Below are positions 22,391 to 34,700 of a stretch of DNA of 64,000 nt, piece after piece (the first letter of the stretch is position 1; each line of letters starts with the position of its first letter). The notes under the pieces are model-generated. The model worked only from the letters and a program-made list of their open reading frames with translations, was not told where the DNA came from and searched no databases. The DNA is from Cavia porcellus (Eukaryota; Chordata; Mammalia; Rodentia; Caviidae): contig NW_026947506.1 in assembly GCF_034190915.1 (NCBI RefSeq), forward strand, positions 14,135,501 to 14,199,500, given 5' to 3'. The position numbers and the translations under genes are program-made.

Positions 22391-22424
22391 GTACAGTCAC
22401 AGCAAATGACCACATTCCTCAGTA

Positions 22425-22880
22425 CCAAATTCTGTCTCAGTTATTTTTAGTCATCACTGAGACAAAATATCTGATGCCCAAAGTTGAGAAAGGAAAGGTT
22501 TATTTCTTACAGTTTCAGAAGGTTTCAGTCCATGCTCAGTTGGCTCCAAGGCAGGGTGGCATTGCAGGGCCACAGTTCATGGCAGCTTAAAATAGCAAGT
22601 CAGAAACTGGCAAAAGAGAGATACACGCCTTCTTCCTGCCATTACATTATATCCTGGCTCCAGCCCTAGGCCAGTGTAGACTCACATCACCAATCCAAGC
22701 ACTAGACAATGAACCAATCACAAGTGCACAATGCAAGTGCTTGAGGCATGGGGGCCATGGACATAAACTATGATACCTCCTAAAGAGAAAGCCCACCAGG
22801 AATGCGTTTCTTATCAGCAATGGTGTGAGTAGATTTTTCAGATTCATATGCAAAACTTCTGTCACTCAGGGGCCCCTCTA
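22425..22880. repeat. unassigned interspersed repeat, related to 51295-51665
   Basis: It shares with 51295-51665 the order 'gacaaaata(t/c)(c/a)tgatg', 'aaggaaag(g/t)ttta', 'tttcagtccat(g/a)(c/a)tca', 'ttggctc', followed by a region with 'aatgacaagtgca'/'atcacaagtgcac'. This looks like an old mammalian LTR or DNA-transposon family. I cannot name it. Confidence 0.5.
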
Positions 22881-23309
22881 TGGGCCACAATTCAGAATCT
22901 ATGCTCATCCTACAGACTATTTCCAATGGTAGAGCTTCTAGGGTGATGAAGTCTCAGTTCAGTGGATAGGAAACACATATTAGTCTGGATCCTTAATTTC
23001 TATTTATCAATTACAACTCCAGAAAACTTTATTAATTTGTCTGGGGGGATTATTTATTAACTTCTGAGTTTGGCATTATCACTAGCTTCTGTCCTTATTT
23101 ATTCCAATTATACTCACTCTAACCACTAACACTTTTAGGGGAGCCTCAGGACATCATATAAAATACTTCTCTGAACCTATAGACTGTTCTTGGGGCTAAG
23201 TCATTTTAGTCAATCATTTCTTAGATTGCTTAAAAGTCCGCTGTACTTTTGGGGAGACAATTCTTGTCCAAGACCCTGAAGAACTCTTGTACCCACCAGG
23301 ACAGTCTGT

Positions 23310-23740
23310 CTAATGTTTTCCTTGCTAGGATTACAAGTGGACCCATCTGTGTGGACCGATAGTGAGAAGAGGACTGTCATTTCCATCTGGATCGTTCCTA
23401 CTTCTTATGCTGATCATCAAGAGGATCAGGATGGACTACAAAATGTTGTTCAGGGATCTCTAATTCTGAAGCCTCTTAGAAAATGTCAGCTTCAATACCA
23501 GTCCTATTGTTGGGGTAAGAAAAGTTCCATACAAATGCAGATTGGTACAGGACTTTCATCTCATTAAGGAGATAGTAGTATCACTCCAAATCTTATACAT
23601 TATTGATGCAAATACAAGCTTCATGCAAATGGCACACTGTCAGAGACTTTAAAGATGTCTTCTTTTGTATCCCAGTGGAACTCAGAACACAAAATTCATT
23701 TGTCTTTGAAAATTTCCTTATTGACTTTGGGAAACATATT
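23310..23740 (+). pseudogene. ERV pol fragment (reverse transcriptase)
   Basis: Translated pieces follow the RT fingers/palm order of class I ERVs: LQVDPSVW near 23335, a region where an 'N-P-Y-T' type string should be, then WHTVRDFKDVFFCIPVEL at about 23630-23685, which matches the motif A neighbourhood (the catalytic-Asp stretch). FVFEN follows. Stops and shifts separate the pieces and no further pol is seen. Confidence 0.65.
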
Positions 23741-24149
23741 TCAATAGTCCTTCTCCTATAGTCTCTTAAGAGCTCACACCAGTTTGGGTTGAGTTACAAG
23801 TAAATATCAAATATCCAGAGTGATTTTAATCTTGGTATAAAGTAAATTTTATGCTAGGAGAATATTTGCTTCTCTTCTGCAGGTGAACCTTCAGATCATA
23901 CCCACAATAAAGACACAGGAAAACAAAAGGACATATAAATAGTGAGGAAATCTGATACACAGCATGGATCATTTCTTTTCATTACAATTAACTTTAATTT
24001 TAAAATGTGGCAGAGAGCCAATTTTGAGTTGCATTTAGATTCACATAAGTCCTGATGAACAACTACTAGTGTCATCAAGATGCTATAACTGAAACAAAGT
24101 GTCTTCAGCTACTTTCTCAGCATTGGATGATAATTCACAATGCCCATGG

Positions 24150-25071
24150 TTTAAAAAGGATTAATGTACTTTGCTTCACATTTGGTACAATTTTCACTCC
24201 ATAGTTCGCAAGATCCAAGGTATGGTGGCTTGGCAGAAGGATATGAAAAGCAATACACTTGTGAATGGCATGGTACAAAGAAGCAACAATTCATCAAAGA
24301 AGGAGAGATATACCTACACTCATATAAATCACACCAAAGTGACTCACCTCTTTGACTGGGTTTCACCACGCAATGTCTTATACAGCTATGGAGTAAGTGA
24401 ATATCATGTATCCATGACATCCATAATGCAGTCACCTCCCCAAATCACCATCTGGGAGTGCATGATACTTTGGTAGAACAACTATATACCAGTATAAAGC
24501 CACAATAGAGTCATTATTGCAAAGGCTAGGGCACAGATTTTACCACAGGAATGAAATGATAAACACAATGGGCTGAATCCATAGTCATGGACATGGTTTG
24601 ATGTATCAAAAGGTGGAGAACATGCAATTAGTTTATGCTACACATGTGGCATATTAGTAGGGACACATCAGGTTAAAAGCATTCTAGTTAGACACTGGAC
24701 ATAATAGTGGAGCTCCAGAAACTATATATTAGGTATATAATCATGTAGCATACATTTACCCCACACAGTAGCCTCATTATCAGATTCCTGAGCAGTGTGA
24801 AGATGAACATCAGCAAGTATAGCACAAGGAACACTGCCTGGAGCTGCCACAAGAAACCAAATGCCAAAGAAAATTGATTGGGGTCAGATACAATATTTGT
24901 AAAATACTTTGGCTGTGGTTGTTGCTTTAATCCAAAATGGAATGAAGATGCACAGGAGAGAAGTAAGCCTGTGAGGCAGCTCAAATGGCAACCTAGCTGT
25001 ATGTAACTGTACAAGGTGCTACACTTTAAATGTCTTTTAAAACATCTATTTAGAAATAAAATTTTTGACAA
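24150..25071 (-). pseudogene. probable olfactory-receptor pseudogene
   Basis: The span is about 920 bp, close to an intronless olfactory receptor. In the minus-strand frame 25071-24688, FLWQLQAVFLVLYLLMFIF and TLLRNLIMRLL resemble the N-terminus and TM1 of an OR, where the family shows a 'W-LQ' before TM1 and 'GN-' within it; here the conserved Gly-Asn reads Arg-Asn. Frames farther on are broken, with only faint TM6-like text near 24230 (VYCFSYPSAKPPYL). The conserved MAYDRY motif is not visible. A vomeronasal or other GPCR relic is the alternative. Confidence 0.5.
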
Positions 25072-25237
25072 TTCCCATGGAGATGGAGGATATTAAAAGC
25101 TCAACTTAATATTTAGCAACTGCTTGCATTTTATTATTAGAGACTATAGGAAACTAGAGTTTTGGAATCTTTGCTAATAGAAATGGATGAAGAAGGATGA
25201 TATATATACCAGCACACATATTCTAAGAATGGCATTT

Positions 25238-25455
25238 GCATAATTTATTGTATTTTTTTTTTTTCTTTTTCCTTTTAATCAGTACCGGGGATTGAACTCA
25301 CAACTGCTTGCTTGCAAGGCAGGCGCTAATGCTGCTGAGCTAAATCAGCCCCTAATCTTATTCTTTTGTATTTTTTTTTTGTCTTTTTCCTTTTTATCAG
25401 TACTAGGGATTGAATTCATGACTGCTTGCTTGCAAGGCATGCGGCATAATTTATT
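25238..25455 (-). repeat. composite (dimeric) ID-type SINE with one target-site duplication
   Basis: A full ID unit (25250-25352) and a 5'-truncated ID unit (about 25371-25443) lie head to tail on the minus strand, joined by a linker near 25353-25370. The 12-mer GCATAATTTATT occurs once on each outer side (25238-25249 and 25444-25455) and not between them. So the pair appears to have inserted as one dimer. Confidence 0.8.
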
Positions 25456-26945
25456 AAATGTATTACATAAGAGTCTGTCTTCTCGGGGTAATTGATAATG
25501 CATTGATTTACATTTTTAATATCAGTTTTTGTTATTGACTCAAGAGGTCAAGCATGCTATTGTGTAGGAAATGGGAGGATTTAGGAAGTTGTTACAAATC
25601 TAAAAATTAATTTAAAAAATCAACAAAGAAAAATCTCATCTCATTATTTGAATCAGTATAAATATTATTTTCTCAAATTCAACTATTATTCATTATTCCT
25701 TAATGGTTTCTAAAGAAGAAAAGCATATACAAATTTCTGCCACCAAAAAACCACAGGGACCACAAAAAAGCACATAAGCTCATAAATGAAGACCCTGTCT
25801 AGTTAAACTTTTAAAATCTGAAAGGTATGTATTCACTACTTCTACATTTGAGTCATGTTAGATCAAAAGGAACATAAGATGTTGCAAAGAAATAAATGGA
25901 AATATATGGCATGAGCATTGAGGTGAAAAGAGACAAAATCACCTATCCCTAAGCAATGAAAAAGAGGAAGGTTCAGATTTTGACATTTACAATGCAAGAT
26001 ACATCAAATGTACACTCATGAGAAATAAAACCAGAGATCTTGAAAATAAATAATGAATTAAGCAAAATAGCATTCAAATAGGTAGTATATAACTACATAA
26101 AGAGAAATGTAGTGAAGATAACCACAGAGAAAGATGTTCAAGACAAAGTATTTCTACATAATATCTGTAAGATTTAGATATAAAAAGATAGTACAGAAGC
26201 TATCCAAGTGTAGAGAAAAATACAAAAATCAATCTTTTGGCACAGATTCTGTTGTGTGACCAGGAAACTATGTTCAAAATGATTCTTCCTATGACTGAAT
26301 TGCAACATGGGAGACTTAAACTGCATAAAATAGACAGCGCTTGTGACTTTGCTAAGGTACAAAACTATATCTGAAACAATAGAACATCTGATATTGGCTT
26401 GAGATTAATGGTAAATAGATACAGCTAACACTGTTATGAAAGAGTCACTGCACTAAGCATATCATTACTTTAAAATTTTCTACATACTAACCAATGCTGT
26501 AAGGATCATGTGAGATGTGCACCCATGTCTTTCCACACCTACTCAAATGACATTTAAGTGTGTCCATTCACACTTACTTGAAAGACTGTCAGTTACTGCG
26601 TAAGATGCACTAATTTTGGCAAGCTGTCATTTGCTAGATTACTTCATTTTTTTCTTCCTAAAATAATACTTTCACTTTCAAATTTATTGGCATTCTAAAC
26701 ATCCTAATGGAAACTTTCCTTCACTTTTCCTCCTTTCAGCATCAATGATTTCACACTGAAATTTACAAGCTTAGAAACTGCTCAAAAGCTGAGACTTACT
26801 GACACTGATATGGTTTTTTTTCCAAGTTTCCTTAGATATTATCAACATCACAAAGTGATATTAAAGTGTAAAAAGGGACCCCTAAGGATATGACTGTGGG
26901 AGAGGTGCACACAAGAGATTCACTGAGCTGTGTAGTCCAAAAGTA
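25456..26945. other. no gene recognised
   Basis: AT-rich sequence with no supported gene or repeat. Confidence 0.45.
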
Positions 26946-26949
26946 ACCA

Positions 26950-28050
26950 CTTTGCTACCCATGGTTGCCCAGGGATTGAACAACAGTTAGTAGTCTACAC
27001 TGAGATGTTATGCGTATGTAAGATACAGTACACCAAGGTTTTACAAGTTCAGTGAGAAAACTGTAAAATGGCTCATTGGGAGTTGCGGATTGAGATTCCC
27101 AGGAAGATAGCAGAGTGTTAAGGTGCAGAGAAAGAGCAGCTCTGGGAATGGCTGTACACACTGGAATGTAGCAATTCAAGGAAGACAAGAAGTGGGAAAG
27201 ATTTGAGGTGACAATGGGAGCCCACAGAGTGAAGAAAGAAACTTCAACAAAGGAAGTAGCCAGAAGAACCCACTCCCTGAGTTGGGAATCAGCACATGAG
27301 AGTAGTTCAGGCCTGAGGATACATGGGGACTGCTGGCAATGCCACAAGCCTCCATGGAGAGATTCAACAGTAGAGGTGAGCAGCGAATATGGTGAACTGC
27401 AGTGTGTTGGAGAAGCGCTGAGGCTTCATTCATCCTGCAAGAGAGGGAAACTGGCCAGCAGACATCTTGCAGAGAGCCCAAGTGACTTCCAAACTCAGAA
27501 CAACTGCTTGGTGCATCTATCTCGTGGCTGCTAGCTTAGCTCCAGCCCAGAAAGGGGTCATTGACTTCTCGAGAGTGAAGAGGTCTGTTCTTGGCTCCTA
27601 CAGCCAGAATACAGCTTCAACTCAAGAGGAAATAAACATGCTGGCATGCTGAGATTATCAAGTACTCAGCTGTAAAGTTACTGCTGGGTTGTTGGGATAA
27701 ATCAACACAGATATGGACTCTGTCTCCACAACTTATCTACAAGTGACAGCACAGACACACTTGCAAATGTATTTTTACTAGTTCTCCTCCATTGTTTAAT
27801 TTATTTTTATGTAGTGTGAAAACCATTTTTAGTCTTTCTGTAGTTGTTGTTTTGATCTTCATTTCATTCTTTTCTTCTGTTCCCTTGTACTTCTGCGACA
27901 GTTTCTCAAAGCTACCATGATATCCCATAGTCCCCTAGGCTTACTTGTAATCTCTTCTTCATATTCTACTTCTCTGTTTCTCTAATTCCTTTTAAATTGC
28001 AATCCATAAGAGTAAAATTCACATATTGAAACTTGTGCACTGCATATCTT
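26950..28050 (+). repeat. GC-richer unassigned segment, possibly an L1 or LTR 5' region
   Basis: Between 27050 and 27650 the composition rises and resembles the non-coding head of a retroelement ('cccagaaaggggtcattgacttc', 'gaggaaataaacatgctggcatgc'). L1 ORF2 sequence in the same orientation follows from 28.5 kb. The 130-, 101- and 108-codon frames here lie on both strands over the same bases, and none has a domain. Confidence 0.3.
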
Positions 28051-28439
28051 TTCCGGATTCTTTTACATTTTGTTGTATAACAACAAATCTGATTCATGGC
28101 ATTTAAGGTAGCAGAATGGTGATTACTTCAGTTTGTCAATTTCTAAGATGTTTTTGATGGTAACGTTGTTGCTGGTGGCTCACCTTTAGTTAGGGGTTGC
28201 ATAGTTGTTTTAATTGGCTGTTTCAATTCCTGGTGTTCCAAGACTGAGACTGACTAGGGTTCTTGGAATGCACTGTGGGACCATGGGAAAGAAACAAGGT
28301 ACAGGGCAACCATGTAGCAATTGCTCATTCTTTCAGAATTCAAGAGGTAGAAACTTGCAATGGATTCAAAATCTGAAAACCAGCTACACATGAAAGACAT
28401 CTTGGGCCCACTTTCATTTCATAATAGGTTTAAATTCTA

Positions 28440-30595
28440 GCAATAAATTAACTCACTATAGGCAACTTCCCAGGATCAACTCAGGAAATAACCTTTACAA
28501 AACTGAAAAGAAATTGAGAAGGCATTTAAATTAGATGAAACCTCAGACACTGAGCTTACCAAATGTAAACCCAGGGGCCAAAGACCTGGGACAATCTGAA
28601 AACCACCTTCCTTGCCTCTTTGAAGTGTGAAAAATAAAGCAATTCAATGAGGCTAAAAAAATCAGAAAAAATTTGGCATATATCTGAAGAAATAGTATCC
28701 ACAATGAAAATTATATTTAGTGATTCTGGAGCAGAGAAATAAAAAATAAAAATAAAGTAACTTAGGAAATTGAGGCAACTTATGAATGCCCAAGATAGGG
28801 AAGAAATGGAACTCATGAGAAAAAAAAGGCAGAGATGTCCACTGTCTCCACTCTTAATTCAACAGAGTTCTGGAAACTTTAGCTAGAGCAACTAGATAAG
28901 AGAAACAAATAAAAGGAGTAATAATAACAAATGAAAAAGTCAAATTATCATTATTTATGGAACACATGATATTTTATATAGAAGACACAAAACGGCCACT
29001 AAAAGACTACTGAATTTAATCAGTAAATTTGGCACTGTAGCGGGATATAAAATCAACAGTTGAAAGTCAATAGCCTTTCTGTATATGAATACAGAAAACA
29101 CTGAGATAAATTAGGAAACTTACACAGTTAACTAGATTAGTTAAAGTAAATCAATCATCTAGAAATCAATCAAATGATATTATAAGGAAATAAAAGAGCT
29201 CTACATTGAAAACTATTGTACTTTGAAAAAAAGGGTGTTAAAAAGGATATCAGAAAATAGAAGGGTGTCCCTTGACCTTCAGGAGGAAGAACCAATATAG
29301 TGTAAGCAGCCATATATTCAAAACTTTTAAACAGATTTAATGCAATATTGATCAAAATTCCAACAATATTCCTCAAAGACTTAGAGAAAACAATGCTTAA
29401 ATTTACTTGAAGCCAGAAGAGTAGAAAAGCAAGCACAATTCTGTATAGCAAAGGCAAAGCAGAGGTTATCACAACTGAAATTATACTATAAAAGTACTAT
29501 GATTAGGAACAACATCAAACTGGCAAAAAAGAGACCTGATGATCAATGAAACAAATTACAAGATGCAGAAAGAACTGCCAGTGTACTCAGTCACATAATT
29601 TTTGACAAAGGTGCCAAACATATTCACTGGGAAGAAAGCCTCTTTACTAAGTGACAATGGAAAACCAGTCATTGTACATGTCAGTGACTAAAAGTGCCCC
29701 CATATCTCCCATCACACAATAAAGAAATTTGAGAAGGAATAGATATCTAAATATTAAAAGAGAAACATTGAATCTTCTGCAATATACAATTGATAAAATA
29801 CTTGAATAAAATGGTGTAGGCAAGACTTGAAGAATAAAACCAATTGCTCTAGAACTTCACAAAGAATCAGCAACTGGGATTTTATTTTTTTAAACAGTGT
29901 TTTCACAGCAAAAAAAAAAAAAAAAAAACCAATCAATCTAGGCTCTCAAAAGAAAACCAGCTGATCCACAGGCAGAGGATTAATAGTGAGAATATGCATG
30001 GAACTCAAAAGTCAGATCTCTCAAATTTATTAATTCAATCCATAAGTTGGCATGTGTAATGAATACATACTTCACAGAAGAAGAAATACAAAGAGCAAAC
30101 AATTACAAGTGGCAAACAATCTCTGGCCATTTTAAAGATACGAAATAATAAAGCAAAATGAATGTTTCATCTCAGCCCCCAAAATTTATTATTATAAAGA
30201 AGTCAGTAAACTGTAAATGCTGGAGGGGCTTTGGGGGGGAAATGAAACCTTTTTCTTTGTTGTTAGAAATGTAGACTAGTACAACCATTGTGGAAATCAG
30301 AGTGGAGATTATACAAAAAGTAATGTTAATTGTCCTATCTGACCCAGTTTATTCCTCTTCTGGGAATTTTCCCAGAAGAATTAGTAACATCATTCCATAC
30401 TGAAATGTGTTCACCCATGCTTGCAGCAGCACAACTTGCAATAGAATTTTTGAGACATGCCAAAACCCATCAACTAAACAATGGATAAAGAAGGTTGTTT
30501 TTTAACAGGGCAATATTATTAAGCCATAAAACATAGTATACTGCAAACTTTTATAAATAAATGGATGCACTTCTTAAGTGAAATAACAGTTTCTC
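28440..30595 (+). pseudogene. L1 ORF2 remnant (RT region to C-terminus)
   Basis: The plus strand follows L1 ORF2 from the RT region ('agatgtccactgtctccactctta' at 28832 and 'gggatataaaatcaacag' near 29042) to the C-terminal part ('ctggaggggct', 'agactagtacaaccattgtggaaatcag', 'ttcccagaagaa', 'cagcacaacttgcaat', ending near 'aatggataaagaagg' and 'taagccataaa'). Many stops, shifts and an A19 tract at 29910-29928 break it. The order and spacing match ORF2 but the copy is old. It runs into sequence without an obvious 3'UTR. Confidence 0.8.
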
Positions 30596-30599
30596 ATAT

Positions 30600-31925
30600 C
30601 CCTTTCACTGATATTTCCTCAATGTTCTTTTTTGTTGATGGCAATCTTTTTGAAGATGTGCTTTGAATTCTTGTTTCATTGTTAGAGATGCAGAGATCCA
30701 CCCATGACATATTTCTTGGTAAGCCATGAGCACAAAGTGAAAAAGACACATCGTATAAGTTCAAAGTGGTGGTCTTCATGGTGTGAAATGTACCTTTCAG
30801 GAGCATGGGTACCTTGTAGACTGTCTCAAGAAAAAAATTTAGTATGAGTTGTGGGAAATTGGGACCATTTTAAGGAAAAAAATTTAACAGTCAGAAATGG
30901 AGGATTGTTCTTTGCTGCTCTCAGTGTGGTATGTATGAACTAAAAGGTGGATACACATGGGATCTTAATGGCACTATGACTTTGATGCAGCTTTCCAGCT
31001 TGATCTACTCTGTAAGATGAAAGCAGAGTGGACAGAAACACCATATGTCCAGGTTTTGTATCTCTATGTCAATACACAGAATTACATGGATCCTGTATAA
31101 TAAGCTGTGCCCATGTACCAGTGATGTCAGATAATACAACCAGACTCAAATGGATTCATGGATGAATTTCAGGCTTTGGTTATAACATGTGTCCTGGCTT
31201 AAACAGATCTTCATGTATTATTTTCTAATTGTTGCAGGCCTAAAGAGATGGCCCACATATGATGCATGGCCCAGATCATGACCACCAAAGGGCATGTGTG
31301 AAATAATGTAAGAGATATAGGTAAAGTTGCAGTACCTGACAGAAATCTGGATTCACAATGTCAGACGTAAGATGAGGGTGAGACAAAACTCAAGGAAATA
31401 ATTATCCATTTAATTGATGAAAGCAGAATGCATATGAGTGAGTCAGTCAATTTTGAAAAGATTAGAGAAATTTCCCAGAACAAGGAAGAAAATCATTCTT
31501 TATTTCTGGGGTGCTTAACTGACACCTTCCACACATGTAGCAATGTTAAGCCAAACTCACTGCCTAAAGATGCTTTATTAGGAATAGATTTTGTTGGCCA
31601 GTATGCCTCAGGCATTCATAGATAATTTCAAGGGTTTGTCACCTCTCAGGGGTCCTCAATCAGCAATACCCAATAATTTAAGGCCACTGTCAAGACACCA
31701 CATCTGTCAACATGGGGGGCTCTGCTTCATTGAAGAGGACAGCAAGGACTTTCCTATGCCATAGCCATTGGAAATGTCTCTTCAGCTAAAACCACCAAGG
31801 AGGCAGCTAATGTCTCCTACCATACTGCAAAAGGCCAACACTTTGCTCTTCCTTGCTTCACTTTACTCACCCTCTGATCATCAATAATGCCAAAACAAGC
31901 CCACACAGAACAGGTGGTTTCTAGC
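30600..31925. other. no gene recognised
   Basis: No supported gene. The 31500-31900 part is somewhat GC-richer and may belong to the ERV downstream. Confidence 0.4.
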
Positions 31926-31929
31926 TCAA

Positions 31930-32595
31930 GGAAGATCCCTCCTCCCAGCCTCACAGGTCTGTTGTACTCTAACCAAAGAGCGCCATGATCCTGTTCTGTA
32001 CTCTCTGTTGCCCTAGTTACTTGCCCTAATTACCATGTAACTCCCTTTGCAAAACAAATGTTTCCCAAAACCGATCACCCTGGAGCAAATGACCACCATG
32101 TTGCGATTTAACCAACATGCTGTCATACTGTTCTGTATGCGCCATCACCCTTGTAAACTGTTTGCTGTGTTAATCTTTGTTCCTCATTGTCAGCAATGCT
32201 TGTTCCCAAAAGTAGACAGCTGCAAGCAACCCACATTGTCTTAATCCTTGCCTCCATAACAAAAAGTAGATGTTAGTGAAATTAGCTGATCACAAGCTGC
32301 AAATTCCTATAAATGAGGAACTTGCGGACCACCAACTGTGAAACTTCCCATGAAAACTCTGTCCACAAGCAAAAAGGGAACAAAGGTCTTCCTTGAACTT
32401 GTACTAGTCCTACCCCTTGGTTTGCAGTTTTTTCCTTTATAAGCCTGACAAAAATCTAACCTAGCTACACAGCTTTGCAAACTCCATTGCACTGTGGCAC
32501 GGGGTACCACATTAAACAAAGTACTTCTCTCCTTTAAAGACATCTTGCCCCAATTTTTGTACATCTCAGGGTCTCATTTTTTGGGAGACAAGAAA
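31930..32595 (+). repeat. LTR-like segment
   Basis: The sequence has the flow of an ERV LTR: U3-like C/A-rich DNA, a 'cctataaat' box at 32308, a second 'cctttataagcc' TATA-type box at 32434, 'attaaacaaag' near 32512, and a U5-like end '…ctcagggtctcattttttgggagac'. Integrase-like pol sequence follows in the same orientation from 32780. The exact ends and a partner LTR are not seen. Confidence 0.5.
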
Positions 32596-32779
32596 AAGAT
32601 AATTTTCTTTATCACAAAAATAGGTTATAAACCTAGAGTCTGTACACTTGAGCCATTTATTTCCTTCCCTTCCTGGAAGAGTCCCTTTATATCTATTACA
32701 GCTCAATGGTTTGTCTGCCAGATAACCATGACTCACGAGTTCCCTGACGCGCTGCTCTCCTTTTCTCACACACCAGCAA

Positions 32780-33570
32780 AAGGTTTTTCACTAACCCATG
32801 AATGGCAGATTCACTTCATCTACCTGTCTCACTGCAAAAGTTGAGATAACTTTTGCTCTGCTTTGACATATTCACTGGGTGTGTAGAGGAGTTCATATGA
32901 GTTCAAAAAGAGTTTCAGCACTCACTGATTATCTGCTAACTGATATATTCACCTGACTTGGTCTCCCCACCTTTATTCAATCAGATACTGTCCTTGCTTG
33001 CATTAATCATACTACTCAGGAAGCATTCAGGTCACTTGTTATACAAAGGAAACTTCACACTCTGTATCTGCCCTAATAAGAAAAGTTAGAAATTTTCCTA
33101 ATAAGGAAAGTTAGAAAAAACTAACTGCCTTCTTAAGGCTTCACAAGGACTGGTCCCTCTCCCTAATAGCCTTCTTTGGAATTCAAGTCACACCTACAAG
33201 ACCTCCTGAGTACAAACCATTTGAGTTTATGTACTCTGCAACTTTCATTGGGCCAGATGTGAGCCCAGAAGCCTATGCTATTGGAGATTATCTTCCAGGT
33301 TTACAATTGGTCCAAAAAGAAATGCTATGTGATGCTAACCTTCTTCTGCCTTCTGACGCTTGCCTTACCATGAAAATGTGGGTTATAAAATGACTTTTAT
33401 TAAACTCCTGATCACTGTAGGCAAACTGGAAGGGCTGTTTCAGAGTCCTCTATAGCACTCCAATGGTGAACCATGTGAAATACTCCTTGTAGTGGATTCA
33501 CCATTCCAGAATACAACTGTCTGGCCGAAAATTCACCAGACCTCTCCCCTTCATGGAAGATGCATGCATC
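32780..33570 (+). pseudogene. old ERV integrase remnant
   Basis: In the plus frames, HEWQIHFIYLSHCK at 32800 fits the start of the integrase catalytic core. At 33125-33290, LTAFLRLHKDWSLSLIAFF and PPEYKPFEFMYSA fit the later core of class I integrases. At about 33435-33535, LYSTPMVNHVKYSL, a stop, and WIHHSRIQL match the C-terminal SH3-like end. The catalytic Asp/Glu context is ruined by stops and substitutions. The copy is far more diverged than the ERV at 15-21 kb. Confidence 0.75.
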
Positions 33571-34700
33571 TCCTCAACACCCTTCAGGCTGACCAAAATT
33601 CCAGAAAGCATTTCATTGCCCTGTCCCTGAACATCAAGCCACTCTATCTATTTTTATTTTATCAATTTATGCTGATTTGACCTTGTTTTCCCATCAGTCT
33701 CATACTTTTCAGTCTTTTGACACCTAGATAGATGATCACCTTTTCCAGGTTACAATATGTACTTTCTCCTCACAAGAAGCAACATTATTTTTCACCCTTA
33801 TTGTTCTCCTGTTTGATATTCTATGTTAAGGCCCATGAGAAATAATGCAGAACCCAGACACCCTCCATTCTTATTAGGCCGCTTCTTGTGGGTTCTCTGT
33901 TCCATTCTGTTAGTACAGTAACTCAGTTGCTTCTTGCCTTCAGGATGGAATCACTTCCAATGTACACAATCACATTCATCAGCATAATTCCTGCATTCCT
34001 CCACAGACACTCACAGACCAGTCTCCAACTGTCACCAATGTCCAACTGTTTCTATAGAACCGAACAGCTTACCCACTGCTCACTTAACTGGTCTAATCAT
34101 ATTCTGACTAAAGATTGCTAGCTCTGGGTCTCCACATCAGCTGTCTCTTGTGGGACCACATTTATTTTGCCCCAGGTCTGAGCTAGCAGAAATCTCACCT
34201 TCACCACATATAACTGTGATCTCTATTTACATAAACTAGTCTTTGAGAGACATGTCCCTCCTTTTTTCCTTGTACCTTCTCCTCACTGATTCTATTCTAT
34301 TCTGTGCACCAGCCTTATCAGTTAGGCTTTTATAAGCTTATTAGACTTGATTGACCAAGTTAATCACTAAACAACTTAAAAAAATCTCAGTCAACTCTTT
34401 TGATTCTCAGCCTCTCCACACAGTGTCATTGCTTCATGGCTTCACATACTCTCTTGTTTCTGAAATTTCTGTCATTTTCCCATGCAGATATGAATTCAGA
34501 GATGGCCTGCTCTCAGACACCTATGCACTCTCACTGCCTCCATGTGCTCACTCTCAATCATTCCTCAGAGTAGCTAGTAGACATCAAGAGGTGTTTCCTC
34601 CACTGGAAAAACCAAACCACAGCTGATCTTCAGATTCCTCGAACCAGAAGGGCCTCCTTCCCACTGGGATGCCCGCTCAACCCATGTGCCATGCAGGAAT
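33570..34700 (+). other. probable env-position sequence of the old ERV, unresolved
   Basis: This follows integrase where env should lie. I could not find a surface or TM motif clear enough to name. It has short frames only. Confidence 0.3.
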
